NCBI RefSeq assembly: GCF_014649655.1
Contig: NZ_BMTL01000040.1
Span: 1-32,638, forward strand
From: Streptomyces humidus
Lineage (GTDB): Bacteria > Actinomycetota > Actinomycetes > Streptomycetales > Streptomycetaceae
Direction: 5' to 3'
DNA length: 32,638 nucleotides
Shown here: positions 6,786 to 14,776 of the stretch, in pieces
How the letters are laid out: the number at the start of each line of letters is the position of its first letter
Numbering within the stretch: the stretch's first letter is position 1
The notes under the pieces: model-generated
Told to the model about the DNA's origin: nothing
The model's database searches: none
The model's input: the letters and a program-made list of their open reading frames with translations, nothing else
Program-made: the position numbers and the translations under genes

Positions 6786-7879
6786 GCACCTTCACCAGCC
6801 CCCCGACCGACGGCAAGATCAGGACGGCGAACCGGACGATGAACGGCACAATGAACGCAACCACGAACGGACCCAGGCACGGGGCCAGGAACGCGACCAC
6901 CGCGCAGACCACCCGGCGCCCCCGCCTCAGCGGTATGACCTGGCTGGTCTGGCGCCAGCACCGGGCCGCGTTCTGGACCATGCTCGCCGCCACCGTGGTC
7001 TCCGTGGCCTGGATCGTCTACCAGCGCGGCCAGATGACGGACTTCCTCGACGCCTACGGCTTTCCCGCCAAAAACCTCGACGACGCGGAGAAGGAGTTCG
7101 AGCCGTACATCGGCGCGTTCAGCTCCGTCACCACCGGTCTCACGGCGATACCCGTCATACTCGGTGTCCTCCTCGGCGCCCCGCTGCTCGCGGGCGACCT
7201 GGAGAACGGCACGGCCAAGCTGATCGCCGCCCAGTCGGTGAGCCGCAACCGCTGGCTCGCCACGAAGCTGGCGCTGACCGGGCTGGTGGTGACGGTGACC
7301 ACGGTCACGCTGTCGGCTGTGTTCGCCTGGTGGTGGAGCCCCATCAAGCTCCATTACGTGGACATCGACTGGACCTCCAGGGAGTTCTTCAACACCACGG
7401 GTCCGGTGCCCGTCGCCCTCTCCCTCCTCTCCGTGTTCGGCGGGGTGCTGATCGGTGTGATCGTGCGCCGCACGCTGGCGGCCATGGTCGTGACCCTCGG
7501 ATTCACCGTCGCCCTCCAGATGGTCTGGGGCTACTTCAAGCTGTCGCTCGGCGACATCGTCACAGCCACCACCAAGCCGGTCAGTCCCGGCACCCCGATC
7601 ACCTTCCCGTCGTCGGTGCCCCGCACCGCGCACGCGTTCGACGCCTCGTATGTCAGCGGCAGCGGGAAACTGTTCGACTTGACGACGTGTACGGACACGC
7701 CGGCGGAGGAGGCGACCACGTCGTGCATGAAGAAAGCGGACATCGTCGGCGCGTCGATCGACTACATCCCCATCTCGCAGATGAGCAGTATGCAGTGGTT
7801 CGGCGCGTCGATCCTGTTCGCCCTGACGGCCGGCATCGTGGCGTTCCTCTTCTTCTGGGGTCGCAAGCGGCTCGTCTGA
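6782..7879 (+). CDS. ABC-2-type transporter permease subunit
   Basis: The 365-residue membrane protein has about six spans, near residues 60-80, 115-140, 165-190, 213-235, 238-258 and 338-360, with an extracytoplasmic loop of about 75 residues holding two cysteines before the last span. The N-terminal 50 residues are hydrophilic and rich in Thr, Asn and Arg, with an internal echo (NRTMNGTMNATTNG). A cytosolic motif GDLENGTAKLIAAQSVSR resembles that of ABC-2 exporters. Translation is coupled to the ATPase gene by ATGA. It forms the pore of the exporter encoded by the GntR operon. Confidence 0.85.
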   Translation: MSTFTSPPTDGKIRTANRTMNGTMNATTNGPRHGARNATTAQTTRRPRLSGMTWLVWRQHRAAFWTMLAATVVSVAWIVYQRGQMTDFLDAYGFPAKNLDDAEKEFEPYIGAFSSVTTGLTAIPVILGVLLGAPLLAGDLENGTAKLIAAQSVSRNRWLATKLALTGLVVTVTTVTLSAVFAWWWSPIKLHYVDIDWTSREFFNTTGPVPVALSLLSVFGGVLIGVIVRRTLAAMVVTLGFTVALQMVWGYFKLSLGDIVTATTKPVSPGTPITFPSSVPRTAHAFDASYVSGSGKLFDLTTCTDTPAEEATTSCMKKADIVGASIDYIPISQMSSMQWFGASILFALTAGIVAFLFFWGRKRLV

Positions 7880-8018
7880 GCAGCCGTTCGCGCCCTGCGG
7901 GGGCACTCGCCCTCCTCGATCCCTGGTTTCTCCCTCCCCACGTGCGGGCTGATCCGCCGTGCCCGAAAGGCCGGAGAGACCGGAGGGACAGGCATGTCCT
8001 CACCCCGGCCGTCACCGG

Positions 8019-8038
8019 CGCGCCTGCTCCGAGGCGCG
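8019..8038. terminator. Hairpin directly after the DUF4157 gene
   Basis: CGCGCCT (8019-8025) and AGGCGCG (8032-8038) form a perfect 7-bp stem with a 6-base loop, beginning one base past the stop codon of the leftward DUF4157 gene (TGA at 8039-8041). It probably terminates that transcript and may also stop readthrough from the rightward ABC operon. Confidence 0.5.
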
Positions 8039-10243
8039 TCAGGACTCCGGCCGCTTCCTCGGGCCGACCAGGCTCTCGTACAGGGCCCGTCGTTCCTGCG
8101 AGCCGTCCTCCGTCTCCGCCAGCGCCGCGTCCCACTGCTGCTTGACCTCCTGCAGGAAGGTGCGCCAGTCCCCGCCGGAACCGGCCGTGCCCATCTCCCG
8201 CAGCTCCACCAGGCGTTCGTTCTTGCTCAGGCCGCCCGAGCCGACCTTGTCGCCCTTGTGGCCGTGCAGGACCGACTCCGGGTTGGCGGTGGCCTCGGTG
8301 GAACGGAAATCGTGCTGGTAGCCCACCGGGCTGGTGGCGTGCGGGGCGAGGGTCTCGATGCCGATCTGCAGCGAACCGTCCTTCTTCGTGGTCGGCCGGT
8401 GGTGGACCAGCAGCATGTGTCCGTGCGACCCGTCCGGCAGCACCACGTCGCCGTTCCAGTCCTTCGAGCCGAGACCGCCGCCGGAGATGTTCTGACCCCA
8501 CAGGTCGGGACGGTCGGCGCCCATGGACACCACGTTGGTGAGCGAGGCCAGGGGCCCGCCCTTCTCCTTGAACGTGCCGGGCTTGCCCTCCTTGTTGGCC
8601 GTGATGGCGGTGCGGTGGGTGGCGAAACCGCGGTCGACGACGTCTCCGGCACGGGCGTTGGAACGGTCGTCCTGGGTCACGCCCAGGAACGCCGGCAGCG
8701 AGTAGGCCGGTTCGTCCGCGGAACTCAGCGCGGGGATACGGATGTTGACCCGCCCGCCGTGGGCGAGGGCGCGGATGACGTCCTTCTCGTAGTCGGCGAC
8801 GTGCGCCCCGGCCTTCGGGTCGTACAGCTTCAGCCCGTGCTGCAGGATCAGCAGCACCTTGGTGAGCATCTCGCGGGCCCGCGCGTCCTTCGCCACGAAG
8901 TCCGACGCCGTGCTCGTGCCCTTGCCCTTGGCCGTGGTGGGGCCCGCCTCGGGCAGGCCGCCCGGGTGCAGGCGCTCGGGCGCGATCCCCGCCGGGTGCA
9001 GGGTGTCGACGGCCGTGTCCCGGATCTGCTGGTCGCGCTCGCGCTCCAGGTCCTTCTTCTCCTCCGGCGCGGTACCGGGCGCCTGGGTGAGCATGAACCG
9101 GCCGAGCGTGTAGTCCGGCGAGATCGGTGTGGTCCGGCCCGCCTCGCGCACGGCCGGGTGACCGGCGCGGACGGCCAGGGTGGCGGTCAGCACGCGCTTG
9201 CCCGCGGGGAGCGTCAGCCAGTTGTCGAACCGGCCCTCGGCGTAGTTCTCCGCCTGCTCGTAGGTGCCGATGCCCACCTCGTCGAGCCATTGCGGATTCA
9301 CCTGGGACAGGTGCCTGATGTCCTGCAGCTCCTGGTCGTTGAACGCCTCGCCGCGCATCACCCGCCGGTCCAGGGTCTTCCTGAGCCGGGCCGGTCCCAC
9401 GGGCATCCACTGCTCGGGCCACCAGGTGCCGGGAGCGAAGACGTTCTTCTTCATCTTGCTCTGGACCGTGTGCTGTTCGATCGACCGGCTCAGGCGGGCG
9501 ATGGCCCCCGCTCCCTTGGCCTGCTGCTCGGCCGGGCCGACCTGCCCGGACTGTTCGGGGGCGGGGGCGTCGGCCGCCGCGTCCTGGTGCACCCGCTGGA
9601 CGGACGCCGTACCGGCGTGCGGGCGTCCGTGGCCGTGCCCTGTGTGATCACCGCAGTGGCCGGGCTCGGCGGGCAGCCGCTGGACGGGCGCGGGGGCGCC
9701 CATGACCTGGTCGGCCACAGCGACCGCCCGGCGCTCGCCCTGGTCGCCCTCGTCCGAGATGCGCAGGCCCGCGCCGTTGTCGGAGCCCGGCACAGGGCCC
9801 GCCGCCTGATCGAGAGCGTGCGTCAGCTCGTGCGCCCAGTCCTTCTTGGACATCCCGCCGCCGTCGACGATGTGCGAGCCGCTGGTGAACGCCCTGGCCT
9901 CGACGGCCTGGGCCGCCCGCCGCGCCGCGGGCCCGTCGTGCACCCGGACGCCGCTGAAGTCGACGCCGCCGAACCGCCCCTCCATCTCGGTGCGCAGCGC
10001 GGGATCCAGTGGCCGTGCCGACGAGCGCAGGCCTTCGTCCACCGCGGTCCGCTGCACCTGGGCGTGGTCGGCGGCCTCGGCCTCCCTGCCGCCTCCGGCG
10101 GACGAGGCGTTGGCCCCGTCCGCGGCCACCCGCTGCAGATGCCGCACCCACGCACTGCTCATCGTCGTCGACGGGTGTGTCCGGCGCGCCGGACCCGATG
10201 TCCGCTCGTGGGCCTTCTCGTGCTCCCGACCGACGGAGTGCAC
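8039..10243 (-). CDS. DUF4157-domain protein with a large uncharacterised C-terminal region (possible effector)
   Basis: This is a 734-residue protein. The DUF4157 domain occupies about 62-150: VQRTAVDEGLRSS, then a zinc-protease-like HELTH at 138-142, followed by a conserved tail ending APAPVQR near 190. A low-complexity linker (190-245) leads to about 490 residues I do not recognise, with His-rich patches such as HGHMLLVHH. There is no signal peptide or membrane span. The GTG at 10243 is firmly set by AAGGAGGA about 7 bases upstream. DUF4157 proteins are enriched near extracellular contractile injection systems and often carry C-terminal toxin or enzyme domains; no injection genes lie in this window. 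Whether it is a peptidase, a loading domain or both is open. Confidence 0.85.
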   Translation of the reverse strand: MHSVGREHEKAHERTSGPARRTHPSTTMSSAWVRHLQRVAADGANASSAGGGREAEAADHAQVQRTAVDEGLRSSARPLDPALRTEMEGRFGGVDFSGVRVHDGPAARRAAQAVEARAFTSGSHIVDGGGMSKKDWAHELTHALDQAAGPVPGSDNGAGLRISDEGDQGERRAVAVADQVMGAPAPVQRLPAEPGHCGDHTGHGHGRPHAGTASVQRVHQDAAADAPAPEQSGQVGPAEQQAKGAGAIARLSRSIEQHTVQSKMKKNVFAPGTWWPEQWMPVGPARLRKTLDRRVMRGEAFNDQELQDIRHLSQVNPQWLDEVGIGTYEQAENYAEGRFDNWLTLPAGKRVLTATLAVRAGHPAVREAGRTTPISPDYTLGRFMLTQAPGTAPEEKKDLERERDQQIRDTAVDTLHPAGIAPERLHPGGLPEAGPTTAKGKGTSTASDFVAKDARAREMLTKVLLILQHGLKLYDPKAGAHVADYEKDVIRALAHGGRVNIRIPALSSADEPAYSLPAFLGVTQDDRSNARAGDVVDRGFATHRTAITANKEGKPGTFKEKGGPLASLTNVVSMGADRPDLWGQNISGGGLGSKDWNGDVVLPDGSHGHMLLVHHRPTTKKDGSLQIGIETLAPHATSPVGYQHDFRSTEATANPESVLHGHKGDKVGSGGLSKNERLVELREMGTAGSGGDWRTFLQEVKQQWDAALAETEDGSQERRALYESLVGPRKRPES

Positions 10244-10314
10244 AGGTGGTCCTCCTTGACGACTGGATGCCTGTTCACCTGTTGTATGCGAAATCGCGGT
10301 GGCGGCGGAAGGAA
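10244..10314 (-). promoter_or_regulatory. Short spacer before the DUF4157 gene with AT-rich segment
   Basis: This 71-bp gap separates the small LQ-x-x-AGN gene from the DUF4157 gene. It is unusually AT-rich around 10266-10295 and on the minus strand contains AACAGG-TG-AACAGG, a direct repeat. It could hold a secondary promoter or operator, or simply be an operon spacer. The DUF4157 reading frame stays open through it, up to a TGA near 10325. Confidence 0.3.
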
Positions 10315-10521
10315 CTAAGGGGCATCATCCGCTGCCCCTGGAGCCTCGCCTCCCTCGGTCCGCCCGCCGAGGAGACGTACGACGACGTCATTGCCCGCCG
10401 CGCACTGGAGATGGGCCAGGCGGGCGACGACGGGTCCTTCCGGAGCCGACCGGGCGATCTTCCGGTGCCCGCCTGACGGCCCCGCACTCCCCGTGCCGGT
10501 CCCGGCCGCCGTACCTTCCAT
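10315..10521 (-). CDS. Small protein with LQ-x-x-AGN motif, partner of the DUF4157 protein
   Basis: This 68-residue protein begins at ATG 10521 with GGAGGGCGGAG just upstream and ends at TAG 10315. Residues 32-50 read VARLAHLQCAAGNDVVVRLL, closely matching the LLALQRxAGNxAVxRLL segment that normally forms the N-terminus of DUF4157 / injection-system-associated proteins. The rest is Gly/Ala/Pro-rich and probably disordered. It lies 71 bp upstream of the DUF4157 gene on the same strand, so co-transcription is likely. It may be a free-standing recognition/adaptor peptide, or a detached N-terminus after a frameshift; its frame differs by one from the DUF4157 frame. Confidence 0.6.
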   Translation of the reverse strand: MEGTAAGTGTGSAGPSGGHRKIARSAPEGPVVARLAHLQCAAGNDVVVRLLGGRTEGGEAPGAADDAP

Positions 10522-10987
10522 CGCTCCGCCCTCCACCCCGTCCGACCGTGGCACGCCTGCTCCGGGCCACAGGGATCGGTCCGCCTGCCGACCAGGGTGC
10601 GTCGGCTGCCCGCTCCAGGCAAAACCCACGCTCCGGGAAAGGCCGTGAACAGGTCACCTCGTTCCGGTCGTCCGGGGAGTCCGCAGCCGCCGACGAGCAG
10701 GGCGGCGCTTCGGCGGTCCGGCGCCGACCGGGTCCCCGTGGGAGCCCTGCGGGCAGCCCCGTCCGGACCGCCCCCGTCCGGACGCCCCCGCGGGCGAGCG
10801 CGATCCGGCGGCCGGGGCGGGGCCGCCCGGCGTGCTCTCGGCCTGTCGCTCATCCCGTGTACCGGCGACTTTCACGCGGGCGTCATCAGGCCCTTCCCTG
10901 ACGTTCGCCGCCCTTGCGAAACTCCTTGCGCGCGCATCCGTCACGACCCGGCCGGCAGAACCCTTCTGCACGAGAGGTGCCTCACCC
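10522..10987. other. Divergent gap between the small AGN-motif gene and phospholipase C
   Basis: No gene is supported in this 466-bp region. It must contain the promoters for the leftward DUF4157 cluster and for the rightward phospholipase. I looked for PhoP direct repeats near 10870-10920 because phospholipases are often phosphate-regulated, but found only one partial unit (GTTCGCCGCCC), which is not convincing. Confidence 0.4.
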
Positions 10988-13042
10988 ATGTCCGAAGTCA
11001 ACCGGCGACGCTTTCTCCAACTCGCGGGCGCCAGCACGGCGTTCACCGCGCTGTCCAGCAGCGTGGAACGCGCCGCGGCGCTGCCCGCGAACCACCGCAC
11101 GGGGTCGATCGAGGACGTCGAGCACATCGTCGTCCTGATGCAGGAGAACCGGTCGTTCGACCACTACTTCGGCACGCTGCGGGGCGTCAGGGGCTTCGGC
11201 GACCCGCGCCCGGTCACCCTGGCGAACGGCAGGTCGGTCTGGCACCAGCCGGACGCCTCGGGCAAGGAGGTCCTCCCCTTCCGCCCGGACGCGGACGATC
11301 TCGGCCTCGCCTTCATCCAGGACCTGCCGCACGGCTGGAACGACGGGCACGCCGCCTTCAACGCGGGCAGGTACGACCACTGGGTGCCCGCCAAGAGCGC
11401 CACGACGATGGCGTACCTGACCCGCGAGGACATCCCCTTCCACTACGCGCTGGCCGACGCCTTCACCGTCTGCGACGCCTACCACTGCTCGTTCATCGGC
11501 TCCACCGACCCCAACCGCTACTACCTGTGGACGGGGTACACCGGAAACGACGGCAAGGGCGGCGGGCCGGTCCTCGGCAACGACGAGGCCGGCTACAGCT
11601 GGACCACGTACCCCGAGCGCCTGGAGCAGGCCGGGGTCTCCTGGAAGATCTACCAGGACGTCGGCGACGGTCTGGACGCGAAGGGCGGCTGGGGCTGGAT
11701 CCAGGACGCCTATCGCGGCAACTACGGCGACAACTCGCTGCTCTACTTCAAGCAGTACCAGAACGCCGCCCCCGGCGACCCGCTCCACGACAAGGCCCGC
11801 ACCGGCACCGACGCCCGCACGGGCGAGGGCTACTTCGAGCAGCTGAAGGCGGACGTCAAGGGCGGCAGGCTGCCGCAGATCTCCTGGATCGTCGCGCCGG
11901 AGGCCTTCACCGAGCACCCCAACTGGCCCGCCAACTACGGTGCCTGGTACATCTCGCAGGTCCTGGACGCGCTCACCGCCGACCCCGCGGTGTGGGCGAA
12001 GACGGCCCTGTTCGTCACCTACGACGAGAACGACGGCTTCTTCGACCACCTCGTGCCGCCGTTCCCGCCCGCCTCGGCCGCGCAGGGCCGCTCGACGGTC
12101 GACGTCGGGCCGGACCTCTTCACGGGCGACGCCGGTCACGCCGCGGGCCCCTACGGGCTGGGCCAGCGGGTGCCGATGCTGGTCATCTCCCCTTGGAGCA
12201 AGGGCGGTTACGTCTGCTCCGAGACGCTCGACCACACCTCGGTCATCCGGTTCATGGAGCGTCGCTTCGGCGTGCGCGAGCCGAACATCTCGCCGTGGCG
12301 GCGCGCCGTCTGCGGCGACCTGACCTCCGCGTTCGACTTCTCCCGCAGGGATACCCGGCCGGTCGCCCTGCCCGGCACCGACGGCTACGAGCCCCCGGAC
12401 CGGGATCGCCACCCCGACTATGTGCCGATCCCGCCGGCCCACCCCGTCCTGCCCAAGCAGGAGCGCGGCTCGCGCCCGACCCGACCGCTCAAGTACGCAC
12501 CCCAGGTGGACGGTTCGGCGGATGCGACGGCCGGGACGCTGACCCTCACCTTCGCCTCCGGCGCCAAGGCGGGCGCCGCCTTCCTGGTGACCGCCGGCAA
12601 CCGCGCCGACGGCCCGTGGAGCTACACCACCGCGGCGGGCGCGACCGTCTCCGACACCTGGAACTCGGCGCACTCGGGCGGCACGCACGATCTCACCGTG
12701 CACGGCCCGAACGGGTTCCTGCGCGTCTTCAAGGGGCCGGGAAGGACGACCGGGCCCGAGGTGGTCGCACGGCACGTCGGCGACGGACTCGAGCTGATCT
12801 TCACCCACCGGGGCAAGGGCACGGTGGAGTTGACGCTGGCCGACGGCTACGGCGGCCGGACCACGACCGTCGCGCTGCGGCCCGGCGCGGTGCTCAAGCG
12901 CACCGTGGAACTGCACGCGAGCCGGCGCTGGTACGACCTCACGGTCACCTCGAGCGCCGACCGGACGTTTCTCAGGCGGTTCGCCGGCCACGTCGAGAAC
13001 GGGCGCCCCGGCCTCAGCGACCCGGCGATCGCCACGGAGTGA
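10988..13042 (+). CDS. Secreted phosphocholine-type phospholipase C
   Basis: The 684-residue exoenzyme begins with a Tat signal: NRRRFLQLAGAS at residues 5-16, then a hydrophobic stretch. The catalytic phosphoesterase domain (about 40-430) has the hallmark ENRSFDHYFG at 53-62 and DENDGFFDH at 346-354. The C-terminal about 200 residues hold two beta-rich repeats like those at the end of bacterial phospholipases C (DUF756 type). The length matches the phosphocholine-specific family. It should hydrolyse phosphatidylcholine or sphingomyelin outside the cell to release phosphocholine. ATG 10988 follows GAGAGG and gives the Tat motif at the proper place. The gene stands alone. Confidence 0.92.
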   Translation: MSEVNRRRFLQLAGASTAFTALSSSVERAAALPANHRTGSIEDVEHIVVLMQENRSFDHYFGTLRGVRGFGDPRPVTLANGRSVWHQPDASGKEVLPFRPDADDLGLAFIQDLPHGWNDGHAAFNAGRYDHWVPAKSATTMAYLTREDIPFHYALADAFTVCDAYHCSFIGSTDPNRYYLWTGYTGNDGKGGGPVLGNDEAGYSWTTYPERLEQAGVSWKIYQDVGDGLDAKGGWGWIQDAYRGNYGDNSLLYFKQYQNAAPGDPLHDKARTGTDARTGEGYFEQLKADVKGGRLPQISWIVAPEAFTEHPNWPANYGAWYISQVLDALTADPAVWAKTALFVTYDENDGFFDHLVPPFPPASAAQGRSTVDVGPDLFTGDAGHAAGPYGLGQRVPMLVISPWSKGGYVCSETLDHTSVIRFMERRFGVREPNISPWRRAVCGDLTSAFDFSRRDTRPVALPGTDGYEPPDRDRHPDYVPIPPAHPVLPKQERGSRPTRPLKYAPQVDGSADATAGTLTLTFASGAKAGAAFLVTAGNRADGPWSYTTAAGATVSDTWNSAHSGGTHDLTVHGPNGFLRVFKGPGRTTGPEVVARHVGDGLELIFTHRGKGTVELTLADGYGGRTTTVALRPGAVLKRTVELHASRRWYDLTVTSSADRTFLRRFAGHVENGRPGLSDPAIATE

Positions 13043-13048
13043 TCCACA

Positions 13049-13108
13049 GAGCCTGTCGGGACAGAGCCTGTCGGGACGAAGTCTGTCGGGACATGGCCTG
13101 GCGGGACG
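13049..13108. repeat. Four-copy 15-bp tandem repeat downstream of the phospholipase gene
   Basis: Four head-to-tail 15-mers related to GAGCCTGTCGGGACA run at 13049-13063, 13064-13078, 13079-13093 and 13094-13108. The first two differ by one base, the others by a few. The array begins seven bases after the stop codon. Because 15 is a multiple of three it also yields a five-residue periodicity in translation, but no ribosome site or supported gene covers it. Confidence 0.85.
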
Positions 13109-13246
13109 ACGCACACACGGTCCGCAGCGGGTCGTGGGCGGCCGTCCCGTTCCCGTCGGGCTCGGGACAGCGGCCCTGACCGTGGACACCGCGCTCGAGC
13201 AGGACGCGCGCGGTCTCGGCCGACGCGCCGCCGCCCGCCGGCACGG

Positions 13247-13283
13247 CGCAGGGGCCGCCGCCTTCAGGACGGCGGCCCCTGCG
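13247..13283. terminator. Strong bidirectional terminator
   Basis: CGCAGGGGCCGCCG (13247-13260) and CGGCGGCCCCTGCG (13270-13283) form a perfect 14-bp stem with a 9-base loop. It lies 9 bp past the stop of the leftward EamA gene and between it and the rightward phospholipase gene, so it can end both transcripts. Confidence 0.85.
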
Positions 13284-13292
13284 TGCGCGGCT

Positions 13293-14237
13293 CTACAGCG
13301 GCGTCAGATGCTCCGGTCCGTTCGCCGGCCGCGGCAGCAGCGCCGGTTCGGCCGAGGCCGTCCCGGGCCTCAGGGCCAGCACCGCCGCCACCGGATGGTC
13401 CTCGTCGACGGCCGCCGGGTGCGGCGTGGCCCGCGAGAGCAGCACCACGCCCCGGCCGGCCAGAGCCGCCCCCGCCAGCGCGAGGAGCACACCGGCCGGC
13501 CCGCCCTGCAGCCGTTCGCCCAGGAGCGCGAGGCCGATCGCCGCGGCGGCCACCGGGTTGGCCAGGGTCACCACCGCCAGCGGGGCGCCGAGGCCGTCCC
13601 GGTAGGCGGTCTGGGACAGCAGCAGCCCGCCTGTCGCGAAGGCCGCGACCAGCAGCGCCACCCCGATCACCTGCATGCTCAGCAGCGAGCCCGAACGGTC
13701 GGTGGCGGCCACCGTCACCGTCTGGGTGAGCGCCGAGGCGACGCCCGAGGTGAAGCCGGAGGCGGTCGCGTGCCGCAGTCCCGGCCGGGCTCCGCGCCGG
13801 GCCAGCAGCCCGATCAGCGCCGCCGTCGCCCCTGCCACGGCGACGGCCTCCGGCACGCTCAGCACGTCCTCGGGAGCCGATCCCGACGCCGTGGCCAGGA
13901 CGGCGGCCAGGCCGGCCAGGGTGAGGGCGGTGCCCCGCCACTCGGCGGCGCCGACCCGGCGCCCGGCCACCATCGCGCCCATCGGCACCGCTGCGACCAG
14001 GGTGAGCGCGCCGAGCGGCTGCACCACCGTGAGCGGGCCGTACCTGAGGGCGACGACGTGCAGCAGCGCGGCGCCGGCGTTCAGCCCCACCGACCACCAC
14101 CAGGCCCCGTTGCCGAGCAGCCGCGTCAGGCCTGCGCCGGGATGCCGGGAGGCCAGCCGCTCCTGGGCGACGGCGGCGGCCGCGTAGGCGACGGCGGAGA
14201 AGAGGGAGAGGACGACGGCGACCAGCGTGGCGCTCAT
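13293..14237 (-). CDS. EamA/DMT-family multispan transporter
   Basis: This 314-residue integral membrane protein has about ten predicted spans arranged as two halves, and a hydrophilic C-terminal tail of about 35 residues. Size and pattern fit the drug/metabolite transporter superfamily (EamA-like), for example VALRYGPLTVVQPLGALTLV and AVVTLANPVAAAAIGLALLG, the helix pattern typical of that group. It starts at ATG 14237, overlapping the stop of the upstream 105-residue gene by four bases (ATGA), so the two are coupled. The operon diverges from a TetR gene and is probably repressed by it; the exported or imported compound is unknown. Confidence 0.85.
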   Translation of the reverse strand: MSATLVAVVLSLFSAVAYAAAAVAQERLASRHPGAGLTRLLGNGAWWWSVGLNAGAALLHVVALRYGPLTVVQPLGALTLVAAVPMGAMVAGRRVGAAEWRGTALTLAGLAAVLATASGSAPEDVLSVPEAVAVAGATAALIGLLARRGARPGLRHATASGFTSGVASALTQTVTVAATDRSGSLLSMQVIGVALLVAAFATGGLLLSQTAYRDGLGAPLAVVTLANPVAAAAIGLALLGERLQGGPAGVLLALAGAALAGRGVVLLSRATPHPAAVDEDHPVAAVLALRPGTASAEPALLPRPANGPEHLTPL

Positions 14238-14551
14238 CGGCCCGCTCCCACCGGGAACGCCAGGGCGGCGGGGAGGCGCACGGTCGCGGCGTGGGCGTTC
14301 GCGCCCTCGGCCGGGGCGTCGCCGGGCAGCGGCGGGGACTGCGCCGCGCCTTCGCCGGGCAGCCGCGGCCACCGTTCGGAGCGCCACACCCCCCGGGCGT
14401 CGCGGAAGGCCTCGCCGGTCCGGCCGGCGACCAGCTGCCGGCCGGGCCCGTGGACGAGGAAGACCCCTGCGGAAAGCAGGGGTTCGCGGACTACGGGCGG
14501 TCGCGCCGGTGTGGCCGGCTCCGCTTCTGCAGGCTCGGTGCGGGCATTCAT
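14234..14551 (-). CDS. Conserved-looking 105-residue protein of unknown function, first gene of the EamA operon
   Basis: Starts at ATG 14551, with GAAGGGG upstream, and ends in the ATGA overlap with the EamA transporter gene. The protein has a Pro/Ala/Glu-rich N-terminal 20 residues and a core around 26-66 that reads like a small beta-sheet unit (LLSAGVFLVHGPGRQLVAGR, then GEAFRDARGVWRSERW). It has no signal peptide, membrane span or cysteine. No family is recognised. Coupling and shared control by the TetR operator array suggest a role linked to the transporter. Confidence 0.65.
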   Translation of the reverse strand: MNARTEPAEAEPATPARPPVVREPLLSAGVFLVHGPGRQLVAGRTGEAFRDARGVWRSERWPRLPGEGAAQSPPLPGDAPAEGANAHAATVRLPAALAFPVGAGR

Positions 14552-14618
14552 CCCCCGGCCCCTTCGCTGACGGTGGTGCGGTGAGGTGGTGCTGCCGTGC
14601 TCGTGACTCGTGCATACA

Positions 14619-14698
14619 CCATCGATACGATGTCGTACCGATACGTCAGTGTACCGATACGGAGGCGTACCGGTACAGTGACGTATCGATTGATGTGC
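14619..14698. promoter_or_regulatory. TetR operator array: five 16-bp-phased GTAYCGRTAC-type boxes
   Basis: In the divergent region, units begin at 14619, 14635, 14651, 14667 and 14683, exactly 16 bp apart. The central three carry GTACCGATAC, GTACCGATAC and the perfect palindrome GTACCGGTAC. The outer units contain ATCGATAC and GTATCGAT, and the flanks are symmetric (ATCGATACG 14621-14629 against CGTATCGAT 14682-14690). Such multi-box sites suit cooperative binding by TetR-family dimers. The array lies upstream of both the EamA operon and the TetR gene. Confidence 0.82.
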
Positions 14699-14776
14699 GC
14701 CACACTGGAGATCGGGCCCGCCGCCCGGGCCCCGGCGCACAGGCCGGAGCGGAAGCGGACCAGGGAGGAAGAGCAG

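Noticed and set aside
7994..10318. Open frame of about 774 codons antisense to the DUF4157 gene
   Set aside because: No plausible start signal or domain. The opposite strand has a strong AAGGAGGA site and recognisable DUF4157 residues.
10870..10920. PhoP box upstream of phospholipase C
   Set aside because: Only one partial unit (GTTCGCCGCCC) is present and no adjacent 11-bp direct repeat supports it.
10597..13189. Very long open frames on both strands across the phospholipase C gene (for example about 860 codons rightward and about 735 leftward)
   Set aside because: They are out-of-frame or antisense shadows produced by high third-position GC. They are Arg/Gly/Pro-rich, lack ribosome sites and show no family pattern.
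13014..13244. A leftward frame of 76 codons through the 15-bp repeats with SRQAL-like five-residue periodicity
   Set aside because: No ribosome site and no protein-like composition. The periodicity simply reflects a 15-bp DNA repeat.
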